Shown here piece after piece: positions 36,305 through 45,992 of a DNA stretch of 64,000 nt. The notes beneath the pieces were generated by a model. That model was given only the letters and a program-made list of their open reading frames with translations, was not told where the DNA came from and did no database searches. A program made the translations under genes and the position numbers. Source of the DNA: Hydrocarboniphaga sp. (GTDB lineage: Bacteria; Pseudomonadota; Gammaproteobacteria; Nevskiales; Nevskiaceae); contig NZ_JAQGNT010000010.1 of assembly GCF_028291725.1 (NCBI RefSeq), positions 1 through 64,000 on the forward strand, written 5' to 3'. Positions within the stretch are counted from its first letter, which is position 1. Every line of letters begins with the position of its first letter.

Positions 36305-37147
36305 TCATCGCGGATGCGTCCAGTATTCCTCAGACCGCGCCACCAGCAAATCGTCCGCCCGGCTACAGCCGGCGTCCTTGCGGTCGCCCTTCATGTGATC
36401 CATGAAACGGCCGAGCCGCGAGTTGATCAGCACATGCGAAGCGTACCAGCCCAGCCCTTCGCCGAGGTCACGCACGCGCATGCCGGCGTTCTTCTGGGCG
36501 CGGACGCGGGCAACGTCGAACAGCCAGGAGTCGTGGTATTCGCGCTCGGCCCAGAAACCATCGTCGGTATACAGACGCTCGAAATCGGCCAGGAAATCCT
36601 GCATCGCCGGGTCGCGCAGGTTGTAGACGACGAAACCGCACTCGGTGAATTTCGGCCGTCGCAGGCAGGCCAGGCCACAGTCCGCCGGCGCCAGCGTGTC
36701 CAGCTCGGCGGGGTCCAGCGGCGCGAAGAAGCGGGTGTCGGCATCGATCCAGATCAGCACATCGGCGTCGGTATGACGCGCGGCGTGAAAGATCGCGAAG
36801 GTTTTGTGCGAGAAGCGCACCGCGTCCCAGCGATAGCGCGCTTTTTTGACCCGCAGCGGCACCGGGATCGATAGCCGCCCCAGCTTGAGCCGTCGCCAGG
36901 GCTTGATGTGTCCGTGAGCGCGCGGGTTGTCCGCGTGGCGCTTTTTGAACGCCACCAGTTCCGGGGACGAGGCCAGCAGATCGCGCGCGACCAGCCGGCC
37001 CGGGATCGGCGCCGGCTCGAAGCCCTCGTGGTAGAGCAGCAGGGGCACCTCCCGCGGCCAGAATTCGGCAAAGGTTTCGACCATCAGGCGACCATAACTT
37101 TGGTAGCCCGCGGCGTGGCAGGTGGTGACAACGGCGAATCGGCGCAT
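36305..37147 (-). CDS. Glycosyltransferase-like protein (GT-A fold)
   Basis: A 280-residue protein starting MRRFAVVTTCHAAGYQSYGR. The D-x-D metal motif is DADVLIWIDADTRFFAPLDP, preceded by FSHKTFAIFHAARHT. I do not recognise the exact family; it resembles hypothetical transferases next to LPS or polysaccharide genes. A charged C-terminal segment (MKGDRKDAGCSRADDLL) follows. No signal peptide or membrane segment, so it would act at the cytoplasmic side. It stands alone on the minus strand between the sphingolipid set and the plus-strand transferase below, and may glycosylate sphingolipids or LPS (inference). Confidence 0.65.
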   Translation of the reverse strand: MRRFAVVTTCHAAGYQSYGRLMVETFAEFWPREVPLLLYHEGFEPAPIPGRLVARDLLASSPELVAFKKRHADNPRAHGHIKPWRRLKLGRLSIPVPLRVKKARYRWDAVRFSHKTFAIFHAARHTDADVLIWIDADTRFFAPLDPAELDTLAPADCGLACLRRPKFTECGFVVYNLRDPAMQDFLADFERLYTDDGFWAEREYHDSWLFDVARVRAQKNAGMRVRDLGEGLGWYASHVLINSRLGRFMDHMKGDRKDAGCSRADDLLVARSEEYWTHPR

Positions 37148-37238
37148 CCGGCTAGCTTATCGCGCCGCGGCCACCGCTGAACTATGCAGGCCAATTCCCT
37201 GATAATGCGCGCCTTCCGCGGTCCACCGGCGTGTTCGA

Positions 37239-38318
37239 TTGCGCATCGTCTACCTGATCAACGGCTTCAACGGCGGCGGCGCCGCGCTGCCGGTCGCCGA
37301 CGTGGTCATGACGATGTCTGATCTCGGCCATCAGGTCGAAGTGGTCGCGCTGATGCGCCAGGACGGCCGCGCCGAGCAGCGGCTGCGCGAGGCGGGCGTG
37401 CGCTACCGGATTCTCGGCCCGGAGCGTCTCGGCCCGACCTCGTTCACGCGGCTGATCGGCTATCTGCGCCGCGAGCGGCCGGACTTGCTCTGGACTTCGC
37501 TGGCGCGCGCGACTTTGCTGGGCCAGCTGGCCGGAGCCTTGCTGAAAATCCCGGTGGTCAGCTGGCAGCACAATGCCTGGCTCAAGCCGATCAATGTCGT
37601 GCTGATGCGCCGCACGCGGCGGCTGACCCGGCTTTGGGTTGCCGATTCCGACGCGGTGCGCGGCTGGGCGATCCGCGAACTCGGCCTGCCGGCCGAGCGC
37701 TTCCTGGTCTGGCCGCTGTTCGTCGCCGATCCGTCCGCGCCCGTGGCGGCCGCCTGGCAGCCCGGTCAGATCTTCCGTCTCGGCAGCCTCGGCCGGCTGC
37801 ATCCGAACAAGCGCTACGAGGTGCTGGTACGGGCGGCCGCGCGGATGGCGCAGATCGATCCCCAGCTGGCCGGGCGCATGCAGATCATCATCGCCGGCAG
37901 CGGCGACGAGCTGCCGCGGCTGCAGGCGCTGAGCGCTGAGCTGGGTCTCGGCAACCTGCATTTCGACGGCTACGTCGAACGGCCCCAGCAATTCCTGGCC
38001 GGCCTGCACGGCTACGTCCAGCCCTCGCGCAACGAAGGGCTTTGCCTGGCCGCCCATGAGGCGCTGCAAGCTGGACTACCGGTGATCGCGACGCCGGTTG
38101 GGCAGATGGCGCACAGCGTCATCGATGGGGTCAATGGCTGGCAGGTGCCGGTCGACGATGTCGATGCGCTGGCCCGGGCGCTGCTGAAACTGGCGGCCGA
38201 TCCGGCACTCGCAGCAAGGATGGGTGCGGCAGCCCGCGACAGTGTGCTGGAGCGTTACAGCCGCGAGCGGTTTCGCGCGATGTGTGCAGAGATTCTGCGA
38301 GCCGCGGAGCGCGCGTAG
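37239..38318 (+). CDS. Glycosyltransferase family 4
   Basis: A 359-residue GT-B enzyme starting at TTG 37239 (LRIVYLINGFNGGGAALPVA, read with Met). The N-terminal glycine-rich acceptor loop and the C-terminal donor site FRLGSLGRLHPNKRYEVLVR plus HGYVQPSRNEGLCLAAHEAL (E-x7-E motif) are those of GT4. No membrane segment. It converges on the ELM1-like gene, and both stops fall in the arms of the same REP pair. A sugar transferase for a glycolipid is likely; donor and acceptor are unknown. Confidence 0.82.
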   Translation: MRIVYLINGFNGGGAALPVADVVMTMSDLGHQVEVVALMRQDGRAEQRLREAGVRYRILGPERLGPTSFTRLIGYLRRERPDLLWTSLARATLLGQLAGALLKIPVVSWQHNAWLKPINVVLMRRTRRLTRLWVADSDAVRGWAIRELGLPAERFLVWPLFVADPSAPVAAAWQPGQIFRLGSLGRLHPNKRYEVLVRAAARMAQIDPQLAGRMQIIIAGSGDELPRLQALSAELGLGNLHFDGYVERPQQFLAGLHGYVQPSRNEGLCLAAHEALQAGLPVIATPVGQMAHSVIDGVNGWQVPVDDVDALARALLKLAADPALAARMGAAARDSVLERYSRERFRAMCAEILRAAERA

Positions 38319-38394
38319 GTCGGCAATCCTTTGCCGACGTGAGGCGGTGATTGCGCATCGGGGATGCACGTCGGCAAGGGATTGCCGACCTACG
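38314..38394. repeat. REP pair, family A, copy 3
   Basis: Inverted arms 38314-38341 and 38367-38394, differing at one base, between two convergent genes. The left GTAG gives the stop of the GT4 gene (38316-38318) and the right GTAG, read on the minus strand, gives the stop of the ELM1-like gene (38390-38392). It could act as a bidirectional terminator. Confidence 0.85.
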
Positions 38395-39436
38395 GCGGGA
38401 GCAGCGCTTGGACCCTGGAGACGACGCGCTGCAGATCGTCGTCGGCCTGCGCGCTCCAACTCACGCGCGGCACCGACTCGCCGAAAATCCCGACGATGCC
38501 CTGCTGCGCCAGCGTATCGATCCAGCGATCCAGATCGACGGCCGACGCCCACGCGCCCCTGCGCACCAGCGCCACCACCAGGGACGCCGGCAACAAGCCG
38601 CGCACCAGCCGCCGCAGGCGCAGACGCAGCGATGGCCGCAGCGGCAGCACGCTCACCGGACGGCCGCTGCGCCAGCAGTCGGCGATCATCGAGGCGGTGT
38701 CGCCGGTCAGCACGAATTCATCGGCCAGCGCCAGATATTCCGGGTACGCATTACGGTCCGCTGCGGCGCCGTACTCACTGAGTTCGTAGAGCGCCGACGA
38801 CGAGATCAGGGCTGCACGCAGCGGCGCGATCCAGCCGGCCGGCGTACGCGGGCTGGTGCTGACCAGCAGACTGCCGCCGGTCTTCGTCAACCGCGGCTCC
38901 AGCTCGTTCACCAGCGCGACCAGCGCCGCCGTGTCCAAGTGGTAGTGACGCGTCACGCCGCCGACGATCAGCGCCGTCCACGGCCGCGGCAGCTTTTCCA
39001 GGCGCTGCCGCGCGGCCGTCAGCACCTCATCAGCCAGCCGCGGCGGCAGGTTCAAGGGCAGGTGCAGGCGCAACACGTTGGGCGCATCGGGCACTGCGTC
39101 CTGCGGCATCGGCACGATCAGATCCAGCTGCCCAGGGGCGATGCCGCGCGGCCGGCCCAGATGGACGATGCGTACGCGGCCGCCGCTGGCGTGCTTGATC
39201 CACAGCGCCGCCTGCAAGGTCTTGCCGAACGAAATCACCAGCTCCGGCCAGGGCGCGCTCAGCCCGCAGGATGGGGCGGCTTGCGGCCGCCAGCCGAACG
39301 AGGGCCGCGCCGCCGATCCGGGCTCGAATACCGGCTTCTCCTCCCAGGCTTCGCCCAGCGCCTGCGCGAGCCGCCGCTGCTGCGCCAGTTCGCCGGGACG
39401 CGGGCCGGCCAGCAGCCAGATGCGGGGCGCGGTCAC
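38390..39436 (-). CDS. ELM1/GtrOC1-like protein (DUF1022)
   Basis: A 348-residue protein with a GTG start at 39436 (MTAPRIWLLAGPRPGELAQQ). The family pattern is the N-terminal W-x-L-x-G-x-R-x-G, LVISFGKTLQAALWIKHASG, HLGRPRGIAPGQLDLIVPMP, and TALIVGGVTRHYHLD. Related proteins are putative GT-B-like enzymes found next to lipid A and polysaccharide genes. The C-terminal domain shows LTGDTASMIADCWRSGRPVS. The 7-base gap to the upstream gene suggests one transcript with it. The reaction is unknown. Confidence 0.82.
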   Translation of the reverse strand: MTAPRIWLLAGPRPGELAQQRRLAQALGEAWEEKPVFEPGSAARPSFGWRPQAAPSCGLSAPWPELVISFGKTLQAALWIKHASGGRVRIVHLGRPRGIAPGQLDLIVPMPQDAVPDAPNVLRLHLPLNLPPRLADEVLTAARQRLEKLPRPWTALIVGGVTRHYHLDTAALVALVNELEPRLTKTGGSLLVSTSPRTPAGWIAPLRAALISSSALYELSEYGAAADRNAYPEYLALADEFVLTGDTASMIADCWRSGRPVSVLPLRPSLRLRLRRLVRGLLPASLVVALVRRGAWASAVDLDRWIDTLAQQGIVGIFGESVPRVSWSAQADDDLQRVVSRVQALLPP

Positions 39437-39443
39437 CGCCGCG

Positions 39444-40304
39444 TCAATGCGGCCTGAGCCCGAACCAGCCGCGCAGGCCGCGCGTCACCGGATTGCCGGA
39501 ATAGTGCCGCTCGGACTTCTTCACCAGCACGCCGTAAGGTTCGGGATTGCGGTACTGATCGAGGCGGCGGCCGGATGCCAGCGCGTCCTGGTATTCATGC
39601 TCGAAGCGCTCGGCCAGGTCGCCGCGCGGATGCGCCAGCAGCTTGCCGTCGAACCAGTGCCTGCCGCCTTCGGCCTCGAGCCGCGGCAGCGAGTAACGAT
39701 GCGAGAACTGCGTGCCCATGTCGGAGTAATGCAGGATCTTGATGCGCTCGACCGGCTGGCCATCGCCGTCGATGTTGTTGAAAGCCGGGTCCATCGCCTG
39801 CACCTGCCCGGGATGCGCGGCGAAGTGCCGGGTCAGGCGCGAATGCGCGTCCGGCTGGCTGCGCAGCTCGTCCATACCGGGCAGCACGCTGCGGGCGGCG
39901 GCGCAGTCCCACAGCATCACGCAAAAGCGCTGGAAGCCTGTTTCGCGACGCGCGGCAAACACCGCCGGCGCCGCCAGCGGCGTACGCCACAGCTCGGCGA
40001 TGTCGGACATCACGATCATGTCGGTATCCATGTAGATCGCGCGGCCCTGATAGCCGCAATGCGCCGGCACCGCCCAGCGGAAACCGGAGAACGGCGTCGC
40101 CCAGCGCTCGGTGCGCCAGCCGGATGCCTGCTGCCGCGGGTCCGAGTACCAGAAACTTTGCGGATTGCGCGACAGCCGCATCCAGTGAATCTCGACCGGC
40201 AGCGAGGCATGCTTTCGCATCGTGTGCTCGAGCACCATCATCTGCTCGAGATCGCAGTCGTTCGGATCGCAGCCGACAAAAACACGGACAATATCGGGAT
40301 TCAT
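39444..40304 (-). CDS. Glycosyltransferase, GT8-like
   Basis: A 286-residue GT-A protein starting MNPDIVRVFVGCDPNDCDLE. The D-x-D metal site is GRAIYMDTDMIVMSDIAELW, with TPFSGFRWAVPAHCGYQ upstream. A family of this type adds single sugars to lipid or protein acceptors. No signal peptide. It is the first gene of a two-gene minus-strand unit with the ELM1-like gene. Its neighbours on both sides are lipid-glycan genes, so a glycolipid acceptor is the natural guess. Confidence 0.78.
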   Translation of the reverse strand: MNPDIVRVFVGCDPNDCDLEQMMVLEHTMRKHASLPVEIHWMRLSRNPQSFWYSDPRQQASGWRTERWATPFSGFRWAVPAHCGYQGRAIYMDTDMIVMSDIAELWRTPLAAPAVFAARRETGFQRFCVMLWDCAAARSVLPGMDELRSQPDAHSRLTRHFAAHPGQVQAMDPAFNNIDGDGQPVERIKILHYSDMGTQFSHRYSLPRLEAEGGRHWFDGKLLAHPRGDLAERFEHEYQDALASGRRLDQYRNPEPYGVLVKKSERHYSGNPVTRGLRGWFGLRPH

Positions 40305-40391
40305 GCTTCGGGCAATATTGGAAGTTCCCTCCCCCGCGCCTGTGGGGAAGGTTCAGGCTGCAAAGCATACGCCCAGGCCATCGTCGATCGC

Positions 40392-41543
40392 ATGAGAGTC
40401 GTTTTCCCCTATCTGGCCCAAGCCCATCAGCTACTGCACTCGCTGCCGATCGCAGCCGCGATTGCCGCGCGCCATCCGCGGGTCGAGGTCCACGTCAGCG
40501 CGGCCAGCCCGGCGCTGCTGGACTTCGCGCGGCGCCTGGTCGTGCGCAATGCGCCCGCGGCGCGGATCGCATTCGACCTGTTGCCGCTGGGCCCCGGCGA
40601 CGCTCTGAGGCTGGCCGCCGGACTCGGAAAATCGCATTTCAAGCAATACACGCTGCTGCGCAATCGCGGCTATTTCGCCGGCTTCGATGCGGTAGTGACG
40701 CCGGAACGCACCTCGCTGTTCCTGCGCCGCATCGGCGTCAAAGCCAGGCTGATCTGGACCCGACACGGTGCGGGAGATCGCGAGATCGGCTTCGCCGACG
40801 ACGTGCGCGACTTCGACTTCGTGCTGATGGCCGGGCGCAAAGTCGAGCAGCGCCTGCTGGCTGGTGGCCTGATCCGGCCGGGCCACTATGTCAGCGGCGT
40901 CTACGCCAAGTTCGATTGGGCACAAAGTGCCGCCGGCGAGGCGCTGTTCGACAATACCCGGCCCACGGTGCTGTACAACCCGCACTTCCGCCCTGGCCTG
41001 TCGTCCTGGCCACGGTTCGGCCGCGCGGTGCTCGACGCCTTCGCCGCCGGTGGCCGCTACAACCTGGTGTTCGCACCCCACGTGCGCCTGTTCGACCCGC
41101 CGACCGCCGCCGACTACCTGGCTTTCGAGCCCTACCAGGCACTGCCGCATATGCGCATCGATCTCGGCAGCGAACGCAGCATCGACATGAGCTATACCCG
41201 GGCCGCCGACCTGTACCTGGGCGACGTCAGCAGCCAGCTTGCCGAGTTCCTGTCGCGGCCGAGGCCCTGCTTGTTCCTGGACGCGCATGCCACCGCCTGG
41301 CGCGACGACCCGAACTACCGGTTCTGGGCGCTGGGCCCGGTACTGACGAGTGTCGCCGGGATCGAGCACGAACTCGACCGGGCCATAGCCCATCACAGCG
41401 ATCACGCGGCCGCGCAACGACTTTACGTCGACGAAACCTTCGAGCTCGAACCCGGCCCGTCGGCGCCGCGCGGAGCCGACGCGATCGTCGGTTTCCTGGC
41501 CGGGGCCGCCAAGCCCGGGCGAAACGGCGGCGGAAACAGTTAG
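40392..41543 (+). CDS. CDP-glycerol glycerophosphotransferase-like protein
   Basis: A 383-residue GT-B-like protein starting MRVVFPYLAQAHQLLHSLPI; the frame is open far upstream but only as antisense of the GT8 and ELM1 genes. Telling blocks are RLIWTRHGAGDREIGF, TVLYNPHFRPGLSSWPRFGR, NLVFAPHVRL and SIDMSYTRAADLYLGDVSSQ followed by LAEFLSRPRPCLFLD. These are the conserved His and Asp/Ser motifs of TagB/TagF-type polymer transferases. It lies 16 bases before the ABC exporter gene. It might transfer glycerol-phosphate or a sugar onto a lipid; the exact donor is uncertain. Confidence 0.75.
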   Translation: MRVVFPYLAQAHQLLHSLPIAAAIAARHPRVEVHVSAASPALLDFARRLVVRNAPAARIAFDLLPLGPGDALRLAAGLGKSHFKQYTLLRNRGYFAGFDAVVTPERTSLFLRRIGVKARLIWTRHGAGDREIGFADDVRDFDFVLMAGRKVEQRLLAGGLIRPGHYVSGVYAKFDWAQSAAGEALFDNTRPTVLYNPHFRPGLSSWPRFGRAVLDAFAAGGRYNLVFAPHVRLFDPPTAADYLAFEPYQALPHMRIDLGSERSIDMSYTRAADLYLGDVSSQLAEFLSRPRPCLFLDAHATAWRDDPNYRFWALGPVLTSVAGIEHELDRAIAHHSDHAAAQRLYVDETFELEPGPSAPRGADAIVGFLAGAAKPGRNGGGNS

Positions 41544-41559
41544 GATTCGCGCCGTCACG

Positions 41560-43341
41560 ATGAACCCGACACCGACTCCACCGCCGACCCCTACCGTCAC
41601 GCCGCTGCGCAGCAGCGGTTTGCGGGTGCCGCTGTTCTGGCGTTTCTCCGGCCTGATCTCCCCCAGGCGCAACTTCGCGGTCGCGCTGTGCGTGGTCTTC
41701 GCCAGCCTCGCCGACGGCTTCGGCATCGCGACCCTGCTGCCGCTGATCTCGGTGCTCGGCGACGGCACCGGCAAGACCAGCCCGATGAGCCGCGCGATTC
41801 TCGATCTGCTGCAGACCCTGCACGTCCCGACCAACCCGGCGCTGCTGCTGTGCATCGTCGTCGGCGGTGTGCTGACCAAGGGCGCACTGATGATCGTCGC
41901 GCTGCGCCAGATCGGCGGCGCGGTCGCCGACGTCGCGGCCAAGCTGCGCATCGGCCTGGTCGAGGCGCTGCTGCGCGCGCGCTGGAGCTACTACGTGCGC
42001 CAGCCGGTCGGGCGCTTTTCCAATGCGCTCGGCGCCGAGGCGAATGCCGCCGGCGACGCCTACAACGCGGCGATGCAGATGCTGTCGCAGCTGGTGCAGG
42101 CGGTGGTGTATCTGAGCATCGCGGCGCTGGTGTCTTGGCGGCTGGCGCTGTTCACGCTGCTGGTCAGCGGCATCATGCTCGGCTCGCTGAACCGCTTTCT
42201 GCTCGCGGCCAAGCGCAGCGCCAAGCTGCAGCAGAAGCTGCTGCGCTCGATCCTCGGCCGGCTGACCGACGTGCTGATCGGCATCAAGCCGATGAAGGCG
42301 ATGTCGCGGCAGGCGCGTTTCGCGCTGCTGTTCGATCGTGACCTCAAGCAGGTGCGCAAAGCCTCGCGGCGCCAGGTGTTCTCGAAGAACGTCAACAAGG
42401 CGCTGCAGGAACCGATCCTGGCGATCTGCCTGTCGCTCGGCATTTTCGTCGCGCTGCGGGTGCTCGAACTGCCGATCGGCGAAGTCATCGTGATGAGCCT
42501 GCTGCTGGCGAAAACCGTGCTGGTCACGGGCAAGGCGCAGCAGGAGCTGCAGAATTTCTACGCCAACCAGCACGCGCTGAAATCGGTGCGCGAGGCGGTC
42601 AACGAATCCACCGCAGCGCGCGAGGAAACCTACGGCGGCGGCACCCCGACGCTGGAGCGCGGCATCGAGTTCCGCAACGTCAGCTTCGGCTACGACGAGC
42701 GTGCGACGCTGCGCAATCTCGACCTGCAGATCGGCGCCGGCGAGCTGATCGCGCTGACCGGCCCTTCCGGCGCCGGCAAGACTACGCTGGTCGACCTGCT
42801 GCTCGGCTTCCATCGGCCGCAGAAAGGCGAGGTCTGGATCGACGGCGTGCCGATGGCCGATCTCGACCTGATGCAATGGCGCTCGCTGATCGGCTACGTG
42901 CCACAGGAGCTGATCCTGTTCCACGACTCGATCGCGGCCAACATCACGCTGGGCGAACCGCGCTTTTCCGACGAGGATGTCGAACGCGCGCTGCAGGCGG
43001 CCGGCGCGCTGGACTTCGTGCGCAGCCTGCCGCAGGGCACCGCGACCATCGCCGGCGAACGCGGCTCGGCGTTGTCCGGCGGCCAGCGCCAGCGCATCGC
43101 GCTGGCACGTGCGCTGGTGCACGAGCCGCGCCTGCTGATACTCGACGAAGCCACCAGCGCACTCGATCCGGAAACCGAGACCCTGATCATCGACAACGTC
43201 GCGCGCCTGGTGCGCGATCGCGGCATGACGGTATTGTCGGTAACCCATCATCCGGCCTGGCTCAAGCTCGCCAGCCGCGTGCTGCGCCTGGAATCCGGCA
43301 GTACCTCGGCTCCTCTGATCGATATCGCTACGAATCATTAG
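41560..43341 (+). CDS. MsbA-like ABC exporter (fused permease and ATPase)
   Basis: A 593-residue half-transporter. Residues 30-340 hold six transmembrane helices, then the ATPase domain with Walker A LTGPSGAGKTTLVDLLLGF (401-408 core), Q-loop LIGYVPQELILF, signature LSGGQRQRIALARA, Walker B LLILDEATSALD and switch His in LSVTHHPAW. The N-terminal Pro/Thr-rich leader (TPTPPPTPTVTPL) is unusual. As a homodimer it would flip a lipid or export a molecule across the inner membrane. Between glycolipid transferase genes it may flip the local lipid; it is not obviously the essential MsbA. Confidence 0.85.
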   Translation: MNPTPTPPPTPTVTPLRSSGLRVPLFWRFSGLISPRRNFAVALCVVFASLADGFGIATLLPLISVLGDGTGKTSPMSRAILDLLQTLHVPTNPALLLCIVVGGVLTKGALMIVALRQIGGAVADVAAKLRIGLVEALLRARWSYYVRQPVGRFSNALGAEANAAGDAYNAAMQMLSQLVQAVVYLSIAALVSWRLALFTLLVSGIMLGSLNRFLLAAKRSAKLQQKLLRSILGRLTDVLIGIKPMKAMSRQARFALLFDRDLKQVRKASRRQVFSKNVNKALQEPILAICLSLGIFVALRVLELPIGEVIVMSLLLAKTVLVTGKAQQELQNFYANQHALKSVREAVNESTAAREETYGGGTPTLERGIEFRNVSFGYDERATLRNLDLQIGAGELIALTGPSGAGKTTLVDLLLGFHRPQKGEVWIDGVPMADLDLMQWRSLIGYVPQELILFHDSIAANITLGEPRFSDEDVERALQAAGALDFVRSLPQGTATIAGERGSALSGGQRQRIALARALVHEPRLLILDEATSALDPETETLIIDNVARLVRDRGMTVLSVTHHPAWLKLASRVLRLESGSTSAPLIDIATNH

Positions 43342-43386
43342 GAAGTAACGGGGCGTTAATGCCGTCTGGCAAACAATCGGCCGGCA

Positions 43387-44157
43387 ATGCCTGTCTCGAT
43401 CTTCGTTATCAATCTGCTGCGCCGAGCCGATCGCCGCGCCGCTATCGACGCACAGTTGGCCGCGGCCGGACTGCGGGCCGAGTTCGTCGCCGCGGTCGAC
43501 GGAAACACGCTTGAATTGGCGGCGTATCGCGACGCCGGCCAGCCTTCGCGCGGCGAAATCGCCTGCTATCTCAGCCACACGCGGATCTGGGCGCAAGTCA
43601 TTGACCGGCAACTCGCTTTTGCGCTGGTGCTCGAGGACGATGTGCTGATCGATCGGCGTCTCGCCCAGGCTTGCGAGGCGATCGCGCAAATGCCGCTGGG
43701 CGTCGACGTCATCCGCCTCGGCAGCCTGATGCGGCCTTGCGGCTTCAAAATCGCCGAGATCGCACCCGGTATCGATCTGCTGGCGCCAAGCCGCAATGCC
43801 AGCGGCATGCATGCCTATCTGGTTTCGCAGCAAGGTGCCCGCCGGCTGTTGCGCGACTTCGCCGAACCGCGGCAGCCGGTCGACCGCGTTCTCGATCAGG
43901 CCTGGCATAACGGCCTGGACGTGCTGCTCGCGGCGCCGCCGCTGGCAAGCCCGCGCAACTCGAACCACAGCGATATCGCCGCGCTGGGCCTGCGAGCCCG
44001 GCGTTCCGCGCGCGGGAATCGGCTGCAGCGCTGGATCGAGCGGATCCGGCGCAACGCGCAGGCGCTGAGGCTGCAGCGGCTGATGCGGCTCAGGTTGAGC
44101 GGCCGCGGCGCGACGCCGTATGGCCGTGCACTGGCGGCCCGGGCCGCGATTCCATGA
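43387..44157 (+). CDS. Glycosyltransferase family 25 (LPS-type)
   Basis: A 256-residue protein starting MPVSIFVINLLRRADRRAAI. The GT25 features are the N-terminal V-I-N-L-x-R-x-x-x-R, RGEIACYLSHTRIWAQVIDR and ALVLEDDVLIDRR (the E-D-D metal site), with the GMHAYLVSQQGARRLL strand. The C-terminal tail is strongly basic and could bind membrane lipid. It follows the ABC exporter by 45 bases on the same strand. Members add galactose or other sugars to lipooligosaccharide. Confidence 0.85.
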   Translation: MPVSIFVINLLRRADRRAAIDAQLAAAGLRAEFVAAVDGNTLELAAYRDAGQPSRGEIACYLSHTRIWAQVIDRQLAFALVLEDDVLIDRRLAQACEAIAQMPLGVDVIRLGSLMRPCGFKIAEIAPGIDLLAPSRNASGMHAYLVSQQGARRLLRDFAEPRQPVDRVLDQAWHNGLDVLLAAPPLASPRNSNHSDIAALGLRARRSARGNRLQRWIERIRRNAQALRLQRLMRLRLSGRGATPYGRALAARAAIP

Positions 44158-44249
44158 CACCGGGAGCGCTGTAACCGATAATCACGGCCCGCACGGTCCG
44201 GCGCCTGCCGCACCGGAAATATTTCGCATCAATCCCCCGCTTCGAGAAC

Positions 44250-45914
44250 ATGAGCCAATACGTCTACACGATGAACCGGGTCGGCAAGACCGTCCCGCCG
44301 AAGAAGGAAATTCTTCGCGACATCTCGCTGTCCTTCTTCCCCGGCGCCAAGATCGGCGTGCTCGGCTACAACGGCGCGGGTAAATCCACGCTGCTGAAGA
44401 TCATGGCCGGCGTCGACAAGGATTATCACGGCGAGGCCAGGCCGATGCCGGGCCTCAAGGTCGGCTATCTGCCGCAGGAGCCGCAGCTGGACCCGGCCAA
44501 GAACGTGCGCGAGAACGTGATGGAGGCGATGTCGCACATCACTGGCGCACAGGCCGAACTCGAAGCGGTCTATGCGGCCTATGCGGAAGAGAACGCCGAC
44601 TTCGACAAGCTCGCCGCCAAGCAGCAGGAGCTGGAGAACATCCTGGCGGCCAACGACGGCAACAACCTCGACGTGGTGCTGGACAAGGCCGGCGAAGCGC
44701 TGAACCTGCCGGCCTGGGACGCCGACGTCACCAAGCTCTCGGGCGGCGAGCGCCGCCGTGTCGCGCTGTGCCGCCTGCTGCTGAGCAAGCCCGACATGAT
44801 TCTGCTGGACGAGCCGACCAACCATCTCGACGCCGAGTCGGTGGCCTGGCTGGAGAAGTTCCTGAAGGACTTCCCCGGCACCATCATCGCGGTCACCCAT
44901 GACCGCTACTTCCTCGACAACGTCGCCGGCTGGATTCTGGAACTCGATCGCGGCCACGGCATCCCCTGGCAGGGCAATTACTCGACCTGGCTGGAGGGTA
45001 AGGAAAAGCGCCTGTCAAACGAGCAGAAGAGCGAGGACGCGCATTCGCGCGCGATGAAGGAAGAGCTGGAATGGGTTCGCAAGAACCCCAAGGGCCGCCA
45101 GTCCAAATCCAAGGCGCGTTTGAAAGCCTACGAGGAAATGGCCAGCCAGGAATTCCAGAAGCGCGCCGAAACCAAGGAGCTGTACATCCCGCCCGGCCCG
45201 CGTCTGGGCGACACCGTGATCGAGGTCAAGGACGTCGCCAAGAAGTACGGCGACCGCCTGCTGTATTCGGGCCTGAACTTCACCGTGCCCAAGGGCGCGA
45301 TCGTCGGCATCGTCGGCGCCAACGGCCGCGGCAAGACCACGCTGTTCCGCATGCTGCTCGGGCAGGAGCAGCCGGATGCCGGCAGCATCCGCATCGGCGA
45401 AACCGTAAAGCTCGCCTACGTCGACCAGAGCCGCGACGCGCTCGACGGCGACAAGACCGTGTTCCAGGAAATCTCCGGCGGCAACGACATCATCCGCGCC
45501 GGCAATTTCGAAATGCCGGCGCGCGCCTACATCGGCCGCTTCAACTTCAAGGGCGACAGCCAGGGCAAGCGCGTCAAGGACCTGTCCGGCGGCGAACGCA
45601 ACCGCCTGCATCTGGCGAAACTGCTGCTGTCCGGCGGCAACGTGTTGCTGCTGGACGAGCCGACCAACGATCTCGACGTCGAAACTCTGCGCGCGCTGGA
45701 AGAAGCGCTGCTGGATTTCAGCGGCTGCGCGCTGGTGATCTCGCATGATCGCTGGTTTCTGGATCGCGTCTCCACGCACATCCTGGCGTTTGAAGACAGC
45801 GGCGAAATCACCTTCCTTGAAGGCAACTACAAGGAATACGAAGATGACTTCCGCCGCCGCACGGGTGCGGAGCCGGGCATCAACCGGCGGTCGCGGCACA
45901 AGAAGCTGGGCTGA
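44250..45914 (+). CDS. ettA: Energy-dependent translational throttle protein EttA
   Basis: A 554-residue ABC-F ATPase that binds the ribosomal E site and gates the first peptide bond. Two ATPase domains are complete: Walker [21 protein letters not shown] and [20 protein letters not shown], signatures [17 protein letters not shown] and [16 protein letters not shown], Walker [16 protein letters not shown] and [15 protein letters not shown]. The linker with the EttA arm lies between them ([20 protein letters not shown]). It starts [20 protein letters not shown], the family's own N-terminus. It ends just before a REP pair whose first hairpin is followed by TTTTT, probably its terminator. Confidence 0.96.
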   Translation: MSQYVYTMNRVGKTVPPKKEILRDISLSFFPGAKIGVLGYNGAGKSTLLKIMAGVDKDYHGEARPMPGLKVGYLPQEPQLDPAKNVRENVMEAMSHITGAQAELEAVYAAYAEENADFDKLAAKQQELENILAANDGNNLDVVLDKAGEALNLPAWDADVTKLSGGERRRVALCRLLLSKPDMILLDEPTNHLDAESVAWLEKFLKDFPGTIIAVTHDRYFLDNVAGWILELDRGHGIPWQGNYSTWLEGKEKRLSNEQKSEDAHSRAMKEELEWVRKNPKGRQSKSKARLKAYEEMASQEFQKRAETKELYIPPGPRLGDTVIEVKDVAKKYGDRLLYSGLNFTVPKGAIVGIVGANGRGKTTLFRMLLGQEQPDAGSIRIGETVKLAYVDQSRDALDGDKTVFQEISGGNDIIRAGNFEMPARAYIGRFNFKGDSQGKRVKDLSGGERNRLHLAKLLLSGGNVLLLDEPTNDLDVETLRALEEALLDFSGCALVISHDRWFLDRVSTHILAFEDSGEITFLEGNYKEYEDDFRRRTGAEPGINRRSRHKKLG

Positions 45915-45917
45915 CGT

Positions 45918-45987
45918 GTAGGGCGGGTCGAGACCCGCCGTTTTTCGTCACCTGCCAAGAAAGGCGGCGGGTCTCGACCCGCCCTAC
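45918..45987. repeat. REP pair, family C (GTAG-GGCGGGTC type), copy 1
   Basis: Inverted arms 45918-45939 and 45966-45987, each GTAGGGCGGGTCGAGACCCG plus CC; perfect inversion. The left hairpin is followed by CGTTTTTC, which makes it a good intrinsic terminator for ettA. Spacer of 26 bases. Confidence 0.85.
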
Positions 45988-45992
45988 GAATG

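Noticed and set aside
41227-44160. A 977-codon open frame on the minus strand
   Set aside because: It lies opposite the ABC exporter and GT25 genes, whose motifs are clear. High GC leaves long antisense frames open; its Gln/Arg/Ala-rich translation has no domain.
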